From an uncultured Bacteroidales bacterium (GTDB lineage Bacteria > Bacteroidota > Bacteroidia > Bacteroidales > Paludibacteraceae): 24,483 nucleotides of DNA. The position numbers were made by a program, and so were the translations under genes. Positions 24,347-24,483 of the stretch are shown in pieces. The DNA is taken from contig CALCGR010000112.1 of assembly GCA_937901025.1 (NCBI GenBank), positions 1 through 24,483 on the forward strand, given 5' to 3'. The stretch's first letter is position 1. Each line of letters begins with the position of its first letter. Below the pieces are notes generated by a model. That model was not told the DNA's origin. It saw nothing but the letters and a program-made list of their open reading frames with translations, and ran no database searches.

Positions 24347-24483
24347 ATGCTCGAATTTTTAAAAAAATCACCGGCTTCGGCTCCCTTTGAAGGGACACCG
24401 GAGCAGATAGACAAGCGCTATAAGTGGTTGACTTATTCTTCGTTTATTGCCGCTACATTAGGGTACTCGCTTTACTACGTGTG
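24347..24483 (+). CDS. MFS organophosphate:phosphate antiporter, GlpT/UhpT-like (partial, 5' end only)
   Basis: From ATG 24347 the frame stays open to the window edge, giving 45 codons. The N-terminus LKKSPASAPFEG, then IDKRYKWLTYSSF, then LGYSLYY entering the first membrane helix follows the pattern I know for glycerol-3-phosphate and hexose-phosphate transporters of the GlpT/UhpT family (K-x-x-P...IDxxYKxLR...GYxxYY). Such antiporters import an organic phosphate in exchange for phosphate across the inner membrane. Its position 2 bp after the EEP gene, in an operon with GDPD, favours glycerol-3-phosphate as substrate, but hexose phosphate cannot be excluded from this fragment. Confidence 0.75.
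   Translation, partial: MLEFLKKSPASAPFEGTPEQIDKRYKWLTYSSFIAATLGYSLYYV

Overview
The window looks like a chromosomal segment of a Bacteroidales bacterium (phylum Bacteroidota). The evidence is a SusC/SusD pair headed by an ECF sigma factor and FecR-type anti-sigma factor, starts without clear Shine-Dalgarno sequences, a -33/-7 promoter of Bacteroidota type (TTTG, 20-nt spacer, near-TAnnTTTG), and short C-terminal tails of the kind found on exported Bacteroidota proteins. Every supported gene is on the + strand. No rRNA, tRNA, CRISPR array or transposase was seen.

Left region (1-1473): the window opens inside the 3' end of a DUF3987-like (VirE/primase-helicase associated) gene. A 381-bp gene-free stretch rich in palindromes follows, then a 135-aa hypothetical gene with a convincing hairpin terminator. 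A promoter and a 5' leader containing an inverted repeat lead into the main locus. DUF3987-like genes are often part of mobile or accessory DNA, so this may be the edge of an accessory block.

Main locus (1474 to beyond 24483): fourteen genes run head to tail with gaps of about 2-75 bp, so they probably form one very long operon. The order is ECF sigma factor; FecR-like anti-sigma; a two-module beta-helix surface protein; a small lipoprotein; SusC/RagA with an STN signalling domain; SusD/RagB; a second beta-helix protein; an EEP (endonuclease/exonuclease/phosphatase) plus beta-helix protein; a GH65 glycoside hydrolase; a histidine acid phosphatase fused to EEP; a glycerophosphodiester phosphodiesterase (GDPD); a double esterase (alpha/beta hydrolase plus SGNH); a third EEP protein, again with a beta-helix; and the first 45 codons of an organophosphate:phosphate antiporter-type MFS transporter (GlpT/UhpT group).

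How they may work together (inference): the gene set is that of a polysaccharide utilisation locus, but most of its enzymes act on phosphate esters or phosphodiesters. GDPD releases glycerol-3-phosphate, GlpT-type transporters import it, GH65 enzymes remove alpha-glucose (kojibiose and related linkages), and the esterases would remove acyl groups. Together these suggest a substrate that is a glucosylated, esterified glycerol-phosphate polymer or lipid. Teichoic or lipoteichoic acid, or a glycerophospho-glycolipid, are the best guesses. Phosphorylated capsules, phosphoinositides and phytate are alternatives. The SusC STN domain with the sigma/anti-sigma pair suggests substrate-induced transcription of the locus.

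The most striking sequence-level features are a 903-bp repeat that appears perfect inside one gene and is flanked by diverged sequence, an apparent reshuffling of EEP domains among three proteins, and a short C-terminal tail shared by exactly the four beta-helix proteins.
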